This document shows positions 43,739 through 52,316 of a stretch of DNA of 64,000 bases, piece by piece. This DNA is from Cytobacillus luteolus. GTDB taxonomy: Bacteria; Bacillota; Bacilli; Bacillales; Bacillaceae_L. A model generated the notes under the pieces. The model was not told where the DNA came from. It saw nothing but the letters and a program-made list of their open reading frames with translations, and ran no database searches. The number at the start of each line of letters is the position of its first letter. Position 1 is the stretch's first letter. Location: NCBI RefSeq assembly GCF_017873715.1, contig NZ_JAGGKM010000003.1, positions 186,001 to 250,000 on the forward strand, written 5' to 3'. The translations under genes and the position numbers were made by a program.

Positions 43739-44719
43739 TTGTCAAGTGAGACGGTTTCGGTAGAAAAGCCCTTAGTCCAAATCAGAAATTTAAAGAAATA
43801 TTTTAACTCAGGGGGTGTCCCTCTAAAGGCTGTAAATCACCTAAGTTTGGATATTTTTCAAGGTGAAACGGTAGGATTAGTTGGTGAAAGTGGATGTGGG
43901 AAATCGACTGCTGGAAAAACCATTATCCGTTTATTAGAGGCGACAGATGGTGAAGTTTTTTTTGAAGGAAAAAATATATTTACTCTATCAGTAACAGAAA
44001 TGAAAAAGCTTCGGAGAGAGGTTCAGATTATTTTTCAAGATCCATACGCATCTTTGAATCCAAGAATGCGAATTGAAGATATTATCGCAGAGCCTTTGGA
44101 CATTCACGGCGTTGTAAAAGGGAAAAAGCGCAAGGAACGTGTGGCTGAATTGTTGAAGTTGGTTGGACTAACTCCTGAGCACGCAAATCGATATCCACAC
44201 GAATTTAGTGGTGGGCAAAGACAAAGAATTGGGATTGCTAGAGCGTTAGCACTAAACCCAAAGTTTATTGTGTGTGATGAACCGATTTCAGCACTAGATG
44301 TATCTATCCAAGCACAGGTTGTAAATCTTCTAAAAGACTTGCAAGAGAAACTAGGATTAACTTATTTATTTATTGCTCATGACCTTTCAATGGTAAAGTA
44401 TATATCTGAACGAGTGTTAGTAATGTATTTGGGGAATATGGTGGAACTTGCAGATAGTGATGAGCTTTATCGAGAACCATTACACCCTTACACTCAAGCA
44501 TTGTTATCTGCAGTACCTGTACCTGATCCCTCTAAACAATCAGAAAGAATTATTTTAGAAGGTGACGTACCGAGTCCAATGAACCCACCAAGCGGTTGTG
44601 TTTTTAGAACTCGCTGTCAACATGCAATGGATATATGTGCAAGAGAAATACCTCAATGGAAAGAAATGAAACCAAAACACTATACAGCTTGTCACTTATA
44701 CAATGAACAAAAAAATTGA
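43739..44719 (+). CDS. oppF: Oligopeptide ABC transporter ATPase OppF
   Basis: This 326-residue second ATPase has Walker [10 protein letters not shown], signature [15 protein letters not shown] and Walker [13 protein letters not shown]. Its C-terminal domain has cysteines in [16 protein letters not shown] and TACH. It starts at TTG 43739 with AGGAGGG upstream, 12 bp after oppD, and ends the operon at a strong terminator. Confidence 0.95.
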   Translation: MSSETVSVEKPLVQIRNLKKYFNSGGVPLKAVNHLSLDIFQGETVGLVGESGCGKSTAGKTIIRLLEATDGEVFFEGKNIFTLSVTEMKKLRREVQIIFQDPYASLNPRMRIEDIIAEPLDIHGVVKGKKRKERVAELLKLVGLTPEHANRYPHEFSGGQRQRIGIARALALNPKFIVCDEPISALDVSIQAQVVNLLKDLQEKLGLTYLFIAHDLSMVKYISERVLVMYLGNMVELADSDELYREPLHPYTQALLSAVPVPDPSKQSERIILEGDVPSPMNPPSGCVFRTRCQHAMDICAREIPQWKEMKPKHYTACHLYNEQKN

Positions 44720-44744
44720 CCTGAAGGATAGGTCAATTTTTTTG
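44709..44744. terminator. Bidirectional terminator after opp
   Basis: The stem AAAAATTGACCT with AGGTCAATTTTT and loop GAAGGAT lies between convergent oppF and the DUF6509-like gene. Confidence 0.9.
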
Positions 44745-44745
44745 T

Positions 44746-45033
44746 TTATTCTTGTGGGAGGTTATTTTTACAATAGTTCAAAACCATCTCTTCTTCATCT
44801 TCTTCTAATTCAAACTCTAGGTAGCGGTTTGTTTCTTTTTCAATAAAATTAGACTGTGTAATTCTTGCATTTTCATTTTCTGCTACAAAGATTAGTCGGA
44901 TATATATTCCATTATCTGAATAGAGTTCGTCATCATCAGAAACTTCAATATTTAGTAGAAATTCATATCTATCTCCAGCTAATAAACCAAACGGATCTTC
45001 TAATTTTTCTACTGTATGGTCTGTAATTATCAT
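44746..45033 (-). CDS. DUF6509-like small acidic protein
   Basis: This 95-residue acidic protein starts MIITDHTVEKLEDPFGLLAG and ends in an EEDEEEMVLNYCKNNL helix. The EDPFGxLxGxRYEF and ELYSDNGIYIR segments recall a Bacillus family annotated as DUF6509. The Met at 45033 is used because AAAGGAAG lies about 11 nt upstream; 16 extra residues to 45081 have no site. Function unknown. Confidence 0.65.
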   Translation of the reverse strand: MIITDHTVEKLEDPFGLLAGDRYEFLLNIEVSDDDELYSDNGIYIRLIFVAENENARITQSNFIEKETNRYLEFELEEDEEEMVLNYCKNNLPQE

Positions 45034-45200
45034 ATTGACTCGTACTTCCTTTCCTATGGAATCCTTTATTATTATATACACACTAGTTGAAAGTTAAAAG
45101 GAAAAGAAAAGAAAGTAAGGAAGGAATTTGCATCTTAAAATAATATAATGTACTATGATTTTACTGCTGTGTTGTTAGTATTCAAATGTAGTTTCAACCT

Positions 45201-45378
45201 TTGAGTGTTAAATAGGGAGTTCAATAATGTGGCTGAAAAACAAGCCTCCCCATGCGGACAGAGGAAGTTTGGAGAGTCTCTGAGAACACCCACCTAGTGG
45301 AGTATTGGTTTTTGAAACTGCATTTCGATACGGCAAAAGTGGCAGTGCCAGTCCAATTATGGGCTGGCTTTTATCTTA
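45201..45378 (+). ncRNA. Candidate standalone small RNA with promoter and terminator
   Basis: A good SigA promoter (TTGAGT 45201-45206, 16 bp, AATAAT 45223-45228) is followed by about 140 nt without a credible gene. It contains several possible helices (GGCTG...AAGCC; ATGCGG with CTGCAT; CCAC-CTA-GTGG; GGCA with TGCC) and then a terminator hairpin, GCCAGTCC with GGGCTGGC, followed by TTTTATCTT (45347-45378). No ribosome site precedes any start. I could not match it to a riboswitch or known RNA by eye. Confidence 0.5.
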
Positions 45379-45391
45379 TCTATTTTAAATT

Positions 45392-45428
45392 TAAAGGACA
45401 TCCTATCTTTACGCTAGGATGTCCTTAT
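45392..45428. terminator. Strong hairpin downstream of the AhpD-like gene
   Basis: The perfect 12-bp arms AAGGACATCCTA and TAGGATGTCCTT have a 9-nt loop. It lies 22 bp past the minus-strand gene stop and 14 bp past the small-RNA terminator, so it probably ends the minus-strand transcript; its T-run is interrupted. Confidence 0.65.
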
Positions 45429-45447
45429 GTAAAATCAATAACTAATA

Positions 45448-45813
45448 CTACTGCTTCAACTGATTCAATTCAGACATACATTCTTGTACAAGAGTTACCG
45501 CTTGACTCATTGCAGCCCCACCACCAAAAGCAGCAGTTACACCAACGGCCTCAAGAATTTCCTGTTCAGAGCATCCTTGATCTAGACAGCCTTTAGTATG
45601 ATAAATAATACAATATTCATCTTGTGAATAAAGTGCAATGCCTAGTGCAACAAGCTGTTTTTCTTTTTGTGAAAGTGCTCCTTCTTTAAAACATTCTTGA
45701 GTAAAGGCATTATATTTTGAAGCGAGTTCAGGCATTTTTTGAGTGAATACCCCTAGCCCTTCCTTATAATGATGAAGAGCAGCCTCAGTAGAATTTCTAG
45801 GTTCGAATTGCAT
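45448..45813 (-). CDS. Carboxymuconolactone decarboxylase (AhpD-like) family protein
   Basis: This 121-residue protein of the CMD/AhpD fold has the redox-type CxxxH motif in [13 protein letters not shown] and the helix [21 protein letters not shown]. Members act in peroxide defence or as small thiol-linked enzymes; the substrate here is unknown. The Met at 45813 is used (GGAG upstream); a seven-residue extension to 45834 lacks a site. It is divergent from yuxK. Confidence 0.85.
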   Translation of the reverse strand: MQFEPRNSTEAALHHYKEGLGVFTQKMPELASKYNAFTQECFKEGALSQKEKQLVALGIALYSQDEYCIIYHTKGCLDQGCSEQEILEAVGVTAAFGGGAAMSQAVTLVQECMSELNQLKQ

Positions 45814-45965
45814 AAAAATTTCAGCTCCATTCAAGAAAAATAAAATATCAAGTGTAGTATGAGCTAAATAGGTTGTGATTAATCAGATGATAATAAATTC
45901 TTATTTCGAAAGAGATGGTTTGAAGTAGACTTATCAAGTTGGTATCATGAGAAAAGGGGGATGAC

Positions 45966-46355
45966 ATGAGAAGGATTATTTTATTCGATGGGGAATGTAA
46001 CTTTTGTGATCAAAGTGTTCAATTTATTATTAAGAGAGACCCAAAAGGAGACTTTAAATTCGCTTCATTACAAAGTGAAACTGGGAAAGAATTATTGAGT
46101 AAGTACAACGCTTCGAAAAGTATAGATAGTATTATCCTTATTGAAGATGGTCATTGTTATTATAAATCATCTGCAGCCCTTCGAATTTGCAAAAAACTAA
46201 AAGGAGCCTGGAAATTACTCTATTTGTTCATAATTTTACCAAGACCATTGAGAGACTTTTTTTATGATATAATTGCGAGAAATAGATATAAATGGTTCGG
46301 AAAAAATGAAAGTTGTCGGATTCCTTCTCCTGAAGAAAGAAAACGATTTTTATAA
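45966..46355 (+). CDS. yuxK: DCC-family thiol-disulfide oxidoreductase YuxK
   Basis: This 129-residue DUF393 protein carries the DGECNFCDQ motif (the DCC signature with CxxC) at residues 8-16 and the conserved LYLFIILPRPLRDFFYDIIARNRY, shown here as RPLRDFFYDIIARNRYKWFG. A thioredoxin-like redox function is presumed for the family. ATG 45966 follows AGGGGGATG. It stands alone, with a terminator downstream. Confidence 0.85.
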   Translation: MRRIILFDGECNFCDQSVQFIIKRDPKGDFKFASLQSETGKELLSKYNASKSIDSIILIEDGHCYYKSSAALRICKKLKGAWKLLYLFIILPRPLRDFFYDIIARNRYKWFGKNESCRIPSPEERKRFL

Positions 46356-46368
46356 ACCTAATACTCAC

Positions 46369-46401
46369 TTAAGACCTCTATTATTTGAGGTCTTTTTATT
46401 A
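46369..46401 (+). terminator. Terminator after yuxK
   Basis: The stem AAGACCTC with GAGGTCTT, loop of 8, is followed by TTTATT. Confidence 0.88.
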
Positions 46402-46427
46402 TTACCTTTTTCCAAAAACTTAGGACT

Positions 46428-46455
46428 TTAACAACGAACGTTCATTCGATACAAT
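46428..46455 (+). promoter_or_regulatory. mrfAB promoter with palindrome between -35 and -10
   Basis: TTAACA (46428-46433), a 16-bp spacer and TACAAT (46450-46455) form a good promoter. Between them lies AACGAACGTTCATT (46433-46446), a palindrome of the form AA-n-GAACGTTC-n-TT. An operator at this place would let a repressor block RNA polymerase. It does not fit the Bacillus LexA consensus (GAAC-N4-GTTC). Confidence 0.6.
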
Positions 46456-46480
46456 AGGAGTAACGAAGAGGTGAGGATTG

Positions 46481-48757
46481 ATGAAGGTTCGGAAGAATAT
46501 CCAAGAGGTTATTGATTTTATAAAACAAACACCACAGTTTCAAGAGAATCTTGTTCATTGGCATACGATTGAGCCAAAACCTGCAGATACTGTAGAATTA
46601 CCTGAAACAATTGATGATAAGCTCAAAGAAGCTTTACATAAAAGAGGAATAAACGCTCTATATACACATCAGGAGAGTGCATTTAAGACAGCAACAGAAA
46701 AAAAGAGTTTCGTTGCTGTAACACCTACGGCATCGGGGAAAACACTTTGCTATAATCTGCCTGTTTTACAGAATATAGTAGAAAACAGCCAAAGTAGAGC
46801 ACTATATTTGTTCCCTACTAAAGCACTCGCACAAGACCAAAAGAGTGAACTAAATGAAATAATAGAAGAGATGGACGCATCTATAAATAGTTATACCTAT
46901 GACGGGGACACAGCAGCAAATATTAGGCAGGTAGTAAGAAAAGCGGGACATATTGTCATTACAAATCCAGATATGCTCCATTCAGCAATTTTACCGCATC
47001 ATACAAAATGGGTTTCTTTATTTGAAAATCTTAAATATGTGGTGATTGATGAACTTCATATTTATCGTGGAGTCTTTGGAAGTCATGTAGCCAATGTTAT
47101 TCGTAGACTAAAAAGGATTTGCGAATTCTACGGAAGTAAGCCTGTCTTTATGTGTACATCTGCGACCATTGCTAATCCAAAAGAACTTGCAGAGCAATTA
47201 ACTGGAGAAGAGATGACACTTATTAATAACAATGGTGCGCCTACTGGCAAGAAGCACTTTGTTTTTTATAACCCACCAATTGTGAATAAGCCACTTAACA
47301 TTAGACGTAGTGCTACACTTGAAGTGAGAAACCTTGCTAGTGAGTTTTTAAAGAATAAAATCCAGACTATTGTCTTTGCACGAAGTAGAGTAAGAGTTGA
47401 AATCATCCTTACGTATCTACAAGAGCTCGTTAAAAATCAACTTGGGGCAAAGTCGATACGAGGATATCGAGGTGGTTACTTACCTAAACAAAGGCGTGAA
47501 ATTGAGAAAGGCTTGCGAAATGGAGACATTTATGGGGTTGTAAGCACGAATGCTCTTGAGTTAGGAGTAGACATTGGTCAATTACAAGTGTGTATTATGA
47601 CTGGTTATCCTGGAACGATAGCAAGCGCTTGGCAACAAGCGGGACGAGCAGGGAGAAGGCAAGGAGAGGCCATTATAATAATGGTTGCTAGTTCAAGTCC
47701 GTTAGATCAATATATCATTCAACATCCGGACTACTTCTTTAGTAGCAATCCAGAGACTGCCCGAATTAATCCAAATAATTTAGTCATACTTGTCGATCAC
47801 CTTAAATGTGCTGCTTATGAACTCCCTTTTAAAGAAGGGGATACATTTGGTGGTATTGAATTAGAAGAACTATTAGAATTTCTAACAGAAGAAAGAGTGC
47901 TTCATCAAAATGGAAACAAGTGGTACTGGATGAATGATTCTTTCCCTGCTCATAATATTAGCTTGCGTTCTGCTTCGCAAGAGAATGTGGTTATTATTGA
48001 CCAATCAAATGTAGCTGCTGTTAAAGTAATTGGAGAGATGGACCGATTTAGTGCAATGACACTCTTACATGATGAGGCCATTTATCTACATCAAGGAGTC
48101 CAATATCAAGTGGAGATGCTAGATTGGGAGGAGAAAAAAGCCTTCGTTCGAGAAGTGGACGTTGACTATTTTACAGATGCCAATTTAGCTGTTCAGTTAC
48201 GAGTGTTAGAGATTGATAAACATCGTACTCAAGATCAACTTGAAATAGGATTTGGAGATGTAACTGTACAAGCAATGGCGACTATTTTCAAAAAAATTAA
48301 GTTTGAAACGCATGAAAATATCGGTTCAGGTCCTATTCATCTTCCGGAAGAGGAGCTTCACACCTCTGCTGCTTGGATAAGTCTAAACAAAGAAGATGTT
48401 AAAGATCTCAGTGAACAGAGATTAGAGGAGGGGCTAATTGGTATTGCAAATGTACTTCGTCATGTTGCCCCCTTATTAGTCATGTGTGACCCTTCGGACT
48501 TACATGTTGTTCCGCAAGTAAAGGCTTTACACAACGAGCAACCGACAATATTTTTGTACGACCGATACCCAGGCGGTGTGGGTTTAAGTGATAAAGTTTA
48601 TGAAATAATGGAATCTATTCTAGAAGAGGCTGAGAATATGATTTCCTATTGTACCTGTGAAGCGGGTTGCCCGTCTTGTATAGGAACCGATGTCGTTAAT
48701 GAACATGTAAAAATAGATACACTTAAACTGGTCGATCGGCTTAGGAATAAAAGTTAG
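46481..48757 (+). CDS. mrfA: DNA helicase MrfA (YprA)
   Basis: This 758-residue DEAD/DEAH-type superfamily 2 helicase acts with MrfB in repair of mitomycin C-type DNA damage in B. subtilis (known). Walker A is TPTASGKTL, motif II VVIDELHIYRG, motif VI QQAGRAGRRQGEA. The C-terminal DUF1998 domain carries four Cys (CTCEAGCPSC) that likely bind zinc. ATG 46481 is preferred over the TTG one codon earlier. mrfB starts 15 bp after the stop. Confidence 0.94.
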   Translation: MKVRKNIQEVIDFIKQTPQFQENLVHWHTIEPKPADTVELPETIDDKLKEALHKRGINALYTHQESAFKTATEKKSFVAVTPTASGKTLCYNLPVLQNIVENSQSRALYLFPTKALAQDQKSELNEIIEEMDASINSYTYDGDTAANIRQVVRKAGHIVITNPDMLHSAILPHHTKWVSLFENLKYVVIDELHIYRGVFGSHVANVIRRLKRICEFYGSKPVFMCTSATIANPKELAEQLTGEEMTLINNNGAPTGKKHFVFYNPPIVNKPLNIRRSATLEVRNLASEFLKNKIQTIVFARSRVRVEIILTYLQELVKNQLGAKSIRGYRGGYLPKQRREIEKGLRNGDIYGVVSTNALELGVDIGQLQVCIMTGYPGTIASAWQQAGRAGRRQGEAIIIMVASSSPLDQYIIQHPDYFFSSNPETARINPNNLVILVDHLKCAAYELPFKEGDTFGGIELEELLEFLTEERVLHQNGNKWYWMNDSFPAHNISLRSASQENVVIIDQSNVAAVKVIGEMDRFSAMTLLHDEAIYLHQGVQYQVEMLDWEEKKAFVREVDVDYFTDANLAVQLRVLEIDKHRTQDQLEIGFGDVTVQAMATIFKKIKFETHENIGSGPIHLPEEELHTSAAWISLNKEDVKDLSEQRLEEGLIGIANVLRHVAPLLVMCDPSDLHVVPQVKALHNEQPTIFLYDRYPGGVGLSDKVYEIMESILEEAENMISYCTCEAGCPSCIGTDVVNEHVKIDTLKLVDRLRNKS

Positions 48758-48772
48758 AATCGGGGGAAGGTC

Positions 48773-50023
48773 GTGTCAATTAAAAATAAGTTAAATCGAT
48801 TAAAAAATCATATTTCTACTAATACCCAACCTCGCGAACAAAAAGAGCAAATTGAGAAAGCATCATTAAGTATAGATATCCCTGATCTTGATAAGTGGGA
48901 GAAATATGGAGCAAAGCCATTTTACTTTGATGAATCTTATTGCTTTGTTAGAGAAGTAAGGTACCCACTCAAAACGAAGCATGGACTCTATCAATTTAAT
49001 GAATTAAAGAGAGTTGTATCCAGTTGGAATGAGGCAAAAGTGGATCACCCACTATCAAGTAAACACATTAGAGCGGAAGATTTATTTTTCTTTGATACGG
49101 AGACAACTGGACTAGGTGGTGGAGTGGGAAACACGATTTTTCTACTAGGTCATGCCCGTCTTGCAGATGAAGAAATAATATTGACTCAACATTTTTTACC
49201 AAACCTTGGAGGAGAAGTGGCACTTTATCAGAGCTTCCTATCATCTGTGGATTACACGACACTAGTCACCTATAACGGAAAATCCTTTGATTGGCCACAG
49301 CTTAAAACTAGACATACCCTAATTCGAGATGCACTTCCGAAACTTCCAGAGTTTGGTCATTTTGATTTATATCATGCATCACGTAGATTATGGAAGAATA
49401 AACTAGACTCGGTTCGACTGTCTGTTGTTGAAAAGGAAATTCTTAATATAACTAGGGAAAAGGATGTTCCAGGCTACCTAGCTCCGATGATTTATTTCGA
49501 TTTTATTGAGCACAAAAACCCTGAAGGAATATTTGGTGTAATGCATCATAATGAAGTGGATATCTTATCGTTAATAACTCTTTATATTCACTTATCCAAT
49601 CTGTTACTATCATCAGATGAATCTTCACCAGATCAGTTTGAAATCGCTCGTTGGTTTGATACATTGGGAGAAAAAGACGAAGCCAAAAAAGGTTACCTAC
49701 ATGCTGCAAGTTTGGATAACAAAGATTCTTTAAAGGCTAAGTTTGCAATAGCTTCAATGTTAAAGAAAAATAAAAAGTGGAATGAAGCGATTGCAGAATT
49801 TCTTGAAGTGTATGAAAGAGCAGATAAACACTTAAGACTCAAATCAGGGATTGAATTATCAAAGCTATACGAGCATAAAGAAAAGGATTATCCAACCGCT
49901 TTGCAGTTTGCATGTGAGGGTTTAGAGATCAGCAATAGCCTCCAGATTAAGAGTGAAATAGAAGAACTCGAAAAACGAATTCTTCGCCTCGAAAAGAAGG
50001 AGAAAAGAAGGAATGTTCAGTAA
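48773..50023 (+). CDS. mrfB: Exonuclease MrfB (YprB)
   Basis: This 416-residue protein has an N-terminal RNase H-like/DEDD exonuclease domain (FFDTETTGLGGGVGNTIFL; later TYNGKSFDWPQLKTR) and C-terminal TPR-like repeats (KNKKWNEAIAEFLEVYERA). It is the partner of MrfA in mitomycin repair. It starts at GTG 48773 after GGGGAAGG. A palindrome TTGCCCGGGCAA lies just past the stop (50027-50038) without a T-run. Confidence 0.93.
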   Translation: MSIKNKLNRLKNHISTNTQPREQKEQIEKASLSIDIPDLDKWEKYGAKPFYFDESYCFVREVRYPLKTKHGLYQFNELKRVVSSWNEAKVDHPLSSKHIRAEDLFFFDTETTGLGGGVGNTIFLLGHARLADEEIILTQHFLPNLGGEVALYQSFLSSVDYTTLVTYNGKSFDWPQLKTRHTLIRDALPKLPEFGHFDLYHASRRLWKNKLDSVRLSVVEKEILNITREKDVPGYLAPMIYFDFIEHKNPEGIFGVMHHNEVDILSLITLYIHLSNLLLSSDESSPDQFEIARWFDTLGEKDEAKKGYLHAASLDNKDSLKAKFAIASMLKKNKKWNEAIAEFLEVYERADKHLRLKSGIELSKLYEHKEKDYPTALQFACEGLEISNSLQIKSEIEELEKRILRLEKKEKRRNVQ

Positions 50024-50346
50024 ATATTGCCCGGGCAAGCGCAGAATTAGAGTTTTTTCGTCAAGTTTTTGTCATTTCAGTTACATTTTGATTGATTCCT
50101 GATATTAACATTGTAGAAAAATGTTGATAGGTGTAAAATGTGGTCTTGTATAGATTCATATTTTACTATATTGGAGAGAGCGAAGTTGTACAAAAAAGTA
50201 CTATTTTTATATTTTTTCGTTTTGGTTGCTATTACTCTAATACTTTCTGGAATTAAGGATAGTAATTTTACAATATAATAAATAATAATAATTAGATTCA
50301 ATCGGGTATTCTAAAATATCCAGGAAAAATAGGTGTTTGTATCAGT

Positions 50347-50374
50347 ACATGTGACTCCTTTTCTTCATAGGCTA
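50347..50374 (+). promoter_or_regulatory. SigK-type promoter of cotD
   Basis: ACA (50347-50349), a 16-bp spacer and CATAGGCTA (50366-50374) match SigK. It lies 38 bp before the cotD start; cotD is a SigK gene in B. subtilis. The rest of the 390-bp gap after mrfB (50024-50346) shows only the TTGCCCGGGCAA palindrome and AT-rich sequence. Confidence 0.7.
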
Positions 50375-50411
50375 TTAGTGTAACACAGATGATGGAAAGG
50401 AGATTTTAATT

Positions 50412-50648
50412 ATGAATGGTAGACCAAACATGATGGCACCGATTGTATATCCAACGAAATGTAATGTTCAGCATTATTGTAATAAGACGGTTGTTCCACA
50501 CATTCATCCGTCACATACTCAACATGTGAATCATCAAATGTATGAGCACGTACACTATTATCCACACACTGAGTCTGTTGTAAATGAAGTTTCTCACCAA
50601 CACTTTAATTGTGGTCCTAGAATGCCAAGACCATTCTTTGGTAGATAA
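50412..50648 (+). CDS. cotD: Inner spore coat protein D
   Basis: This 78-residue protein, very rich in His, Tyr and Pro, matches Cot[12 protein letters not shown] near the start and [20 protein letters not shown] in the middle align with the B. subtilis protein as I remember it. It belongs to the inner spore coat. ATG 50412 has GGAAAGGAG upstream. A good SigK promoter precedes it. Confidence 0.88.
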   Translation: MNGRPNMMAPIVYPTKCNVQHYCNKTVVPHIHPSHTQHVNHQMYEHVHYYPHTESVVNEVSHQHFNCGPRMPRPFFGR

Positions 50649-50727
50649 TGATTATATAGAAACAGGAACTAACGTTTTAGTTCCTGTTTCTCTTTTATTA
50701 ACTATAGTAAAGGAGTTACCTGAAAAA

Positions 50728-51294
50728 TTGATTCGTATTGTCGCAGTCTCAGGATACAAGCCGCATGAGCTTGGGATTTTCAAAAATGAACAACCTGAAG
50801 TAGAATATATAAAAAAAGCACTAAGGAAACAACTTGAACAATTAGCACAAAATGGATTAGAGTGGGTAATAATCAGTGGACAACTAGGTACAGAATTATG
50901 GGCTGCGGAAATTACATATGAGCTTCAAATGGAGTATGAGCAACTGAAAGTCGGAGTTTTCACCCCATTCCTTGACCAGGAGGAAAACTGGAAGGAAGAT
51001 AAGAAAGAGTATTATGAGTATATACTGTCTCAAGCCGACTATGTTAACAGCATTACAAATAAAAAATATGAAAATCCAAATCAATTTCGATTGAAAAATC
51101 ATTTTTTCGTTGATAAGAGTGATGCTCTCTTGCTTTTATACGATGATGAAAAACCGGGTAATCCTCAATATATCCTTGAAGAGGCTAAGAAAAAATCCGA
51201 AAAAATGCCATACGAAATTATTATGATTAACTCTTATGACTTACAAATGATTGTAGAAGAAGAATTGCTTAAAAGAGATGACTTTTGGACTTAA
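50728..51294 (+). CDS. ypsA: SLOG-domain protein YpsA (DUF1273)
   Basis: This 188-residue protein of the YpsA/SLOG nucleotide-binding family has Rossmann-like motifs [13 protein letters not shown] at the start, [18 protein letters not shown] and [17 protein letters not shown]. YpsA influences cell division in B. subtilis and S. aureus (known). The TTG at 50728 is chosen: it gives [15 protein letters not shown] at the N-terminus as in relatives, with AAGGAG 12 nt upstream; the open frame continues back into cotD. It is directly upstream of gpsB, a division gene. Confidence 0.9.
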   Translation: MIRIVAVSGYKPHELGIFKNEQPEVEYIKKALRKQLEQLAQNGLEWVIISGQLGTELWAAEITYELQMEYEQLKVGVFTPFLDQEENWKEDKKEYYEYILSQADYVNSITNKKYENPNQFRLKNHFFVDKSDALLLLYDDEKPGNPQYILEEAKKKSEKMPYEIIMINSYDLQMIVEEELLKRDDFWT

Positions 51295-51399
51295 GTGATG
51301 TGAAAAGAGCCTTAGATAGTAAAAGAAAAATTGACAAGACATAAGTTTTTTGAAAAAATAGAAAGAGAAGATTGGGGAAAGTGTATCGAGGTGAATAGA

Positions 51400-51705
51400 A
51401 TGATAACAGACAAAATTAAACTTTCAGTTAAAGATATCTTAGAAAAAGAATTCAAAACAGGCATGAGAGGGTATAAGCAAGAAGAAGTCGACAAGTTTCT
51501 AGATTTAATCATAAAAGATTATGAATTATTCCAGCAGGAGCTTGAAGACCTTCAACAAGAGAATATACGTTTAAAACGTCAGGTAGAAGATTCTTCATTT
51601 AAAAAACAGCCAACACAACCACAAACCGGTACAACTAATTTTGATATTCTAAAAAGGCTATCAAATCTTGAAAAACACGTATTCGGGAATAAGTTATTTG
51701 ATTAA
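51400..51705 (+). CDS. gpsB: Cell division regulator GpsB
   Basis: This 101-residue DivIVA-like coiled-coil protein shuttles cell-wall synthases such as PBP1 between side wall and septum. The N-terminal membrane-binding domain is seen in [20 protein letters not shown] and [18 protein letters not shown], then a coiled coil ([15 protein letters not shown]), and a conserved C-terminal [16 protein letters not shown] trimerisation helix. ATG 51400 follows CGAGGTGA; the 23-residue upstream extension is not needed. It is linked functionally with ponA in this window. Confidence 0.93.
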   Translation: MITDKIKLSVKDILEKEFKTGMRGYKQEEVDKFLDLIIKDYELFQQELEDLQQENIRLKRQVEDSSFKKQPTQPQTGTTNFDILKRLSNLEKHVFGNKLFD

Positions 51706-51732
51706 TTGTTAAATCTTACAAACGAAATAGTG

Positions 51733-51761
51733 TTGCGAAGTAGTGTTTTATTTACTATACT
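51733..51761 (+). promoter_or_regulatory. rnpB promoter
   Basis: TTGCGA (51733-51738), 17 bp and TATACT (51756-51761) end 9 bp before the expected 5' end of RNase P RNA. Confidence 0.6.
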
Positions 51762-51769
51762 TAGTGAGC

Positions 51770-52174
51770 AGCATTAATAACGTTCGGGTAATCGCTGGAG
51801 AATAACATTCTTTAGAGGAAAGTCCATGCTCGCACGGACTGAGATGTCCGTAGTGTTCGTGCCTAGCGAAAAAATAAGCTAGGGTAGTCTGGTCTTACTG
51901 GACTAACGGCAGGGAAAAAGCCTAAGTCTTTATGGATATGGCTTGAATACCTTGAAAGTGCCACAGTGACGTAGTCTTGTAAGAAATTACAAGGGTGGAA
52001 CGGGTAAACCCCTCGAGCGAGAAACCCAAATTTGGTAGGGGCACCTTCTCTTAGGAACTGAACAAGGAGAAGGACAGAGCAATTCTGTAGATAGATGATT
52101 ACCACCTCGTACAAGGCAGTTGCCGTTTGTAGTACTTGGAACAAAACATGGCTTATAGAACGTTATTGATGCGT
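51770..52174 (+). ncRNA. rnpB: RNase P RNA, type B
   Basis: This is the catalytic RNA of RNase P, which matures tRNA 5' ends. The ends pair to form helix P1 (GCATTAATAACGTTC with GAACGTTATTGATGC). Hallmark segments are GAGGAAAGTCCATGCTCGCA, GTGCCACAGTGACG, AACCCCTCGAGCGAGAAACC and GAACAAAACATGGCTTA. The sequence closely follows the B. subtilis (bacillus, type B) RNA. It has its own promoter and terminator and lies between gpsB and rlmL as in B. subtilis. Confidence 0.97.
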
Positions 52175-52193
52175 ATAAACTTTAACGTATAAT

Positions 52194-52227
52194 CTAAGCT
52201 CTCCTTTTATAGGAGAGCTTTTATTTT
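52194..52227 (+). terminator. rnpB terminator
   Basis: The stem AAGCTCTCCT with AGGAGAGCTT, loop TTTAT, runs into T-rich sequence. Confidence 0.88.
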
Positions 52228-52316
52228 GGGTATACTGATAATAGGATACCATGATTATATAGTGTAAATGTGCTTTATGAATACATAAAATTTTGGAATG
52301 TTAGGATGAGAAAAAA

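Noticed and set aside
45252-45596. Plus-strand reading frame of 114 codons
   Set aside because: It has no ribosome site, crosses two terminator-type hairpins and then runs antisense through the AhpD-like gene.
46433-46446. LexA box before mrfA
   Set aside because: The Bacillus consensus has four bases between GAAC and GTTC; here the halves are fused (GAACGTTC), so it is treated as another type of operator.
50027-50038. TTGCCCGGGCAA palindrome after mrfB as a terminator
   Set aside because: The arms leave almost no loop and no T-run follows directly, so termination is not supported.
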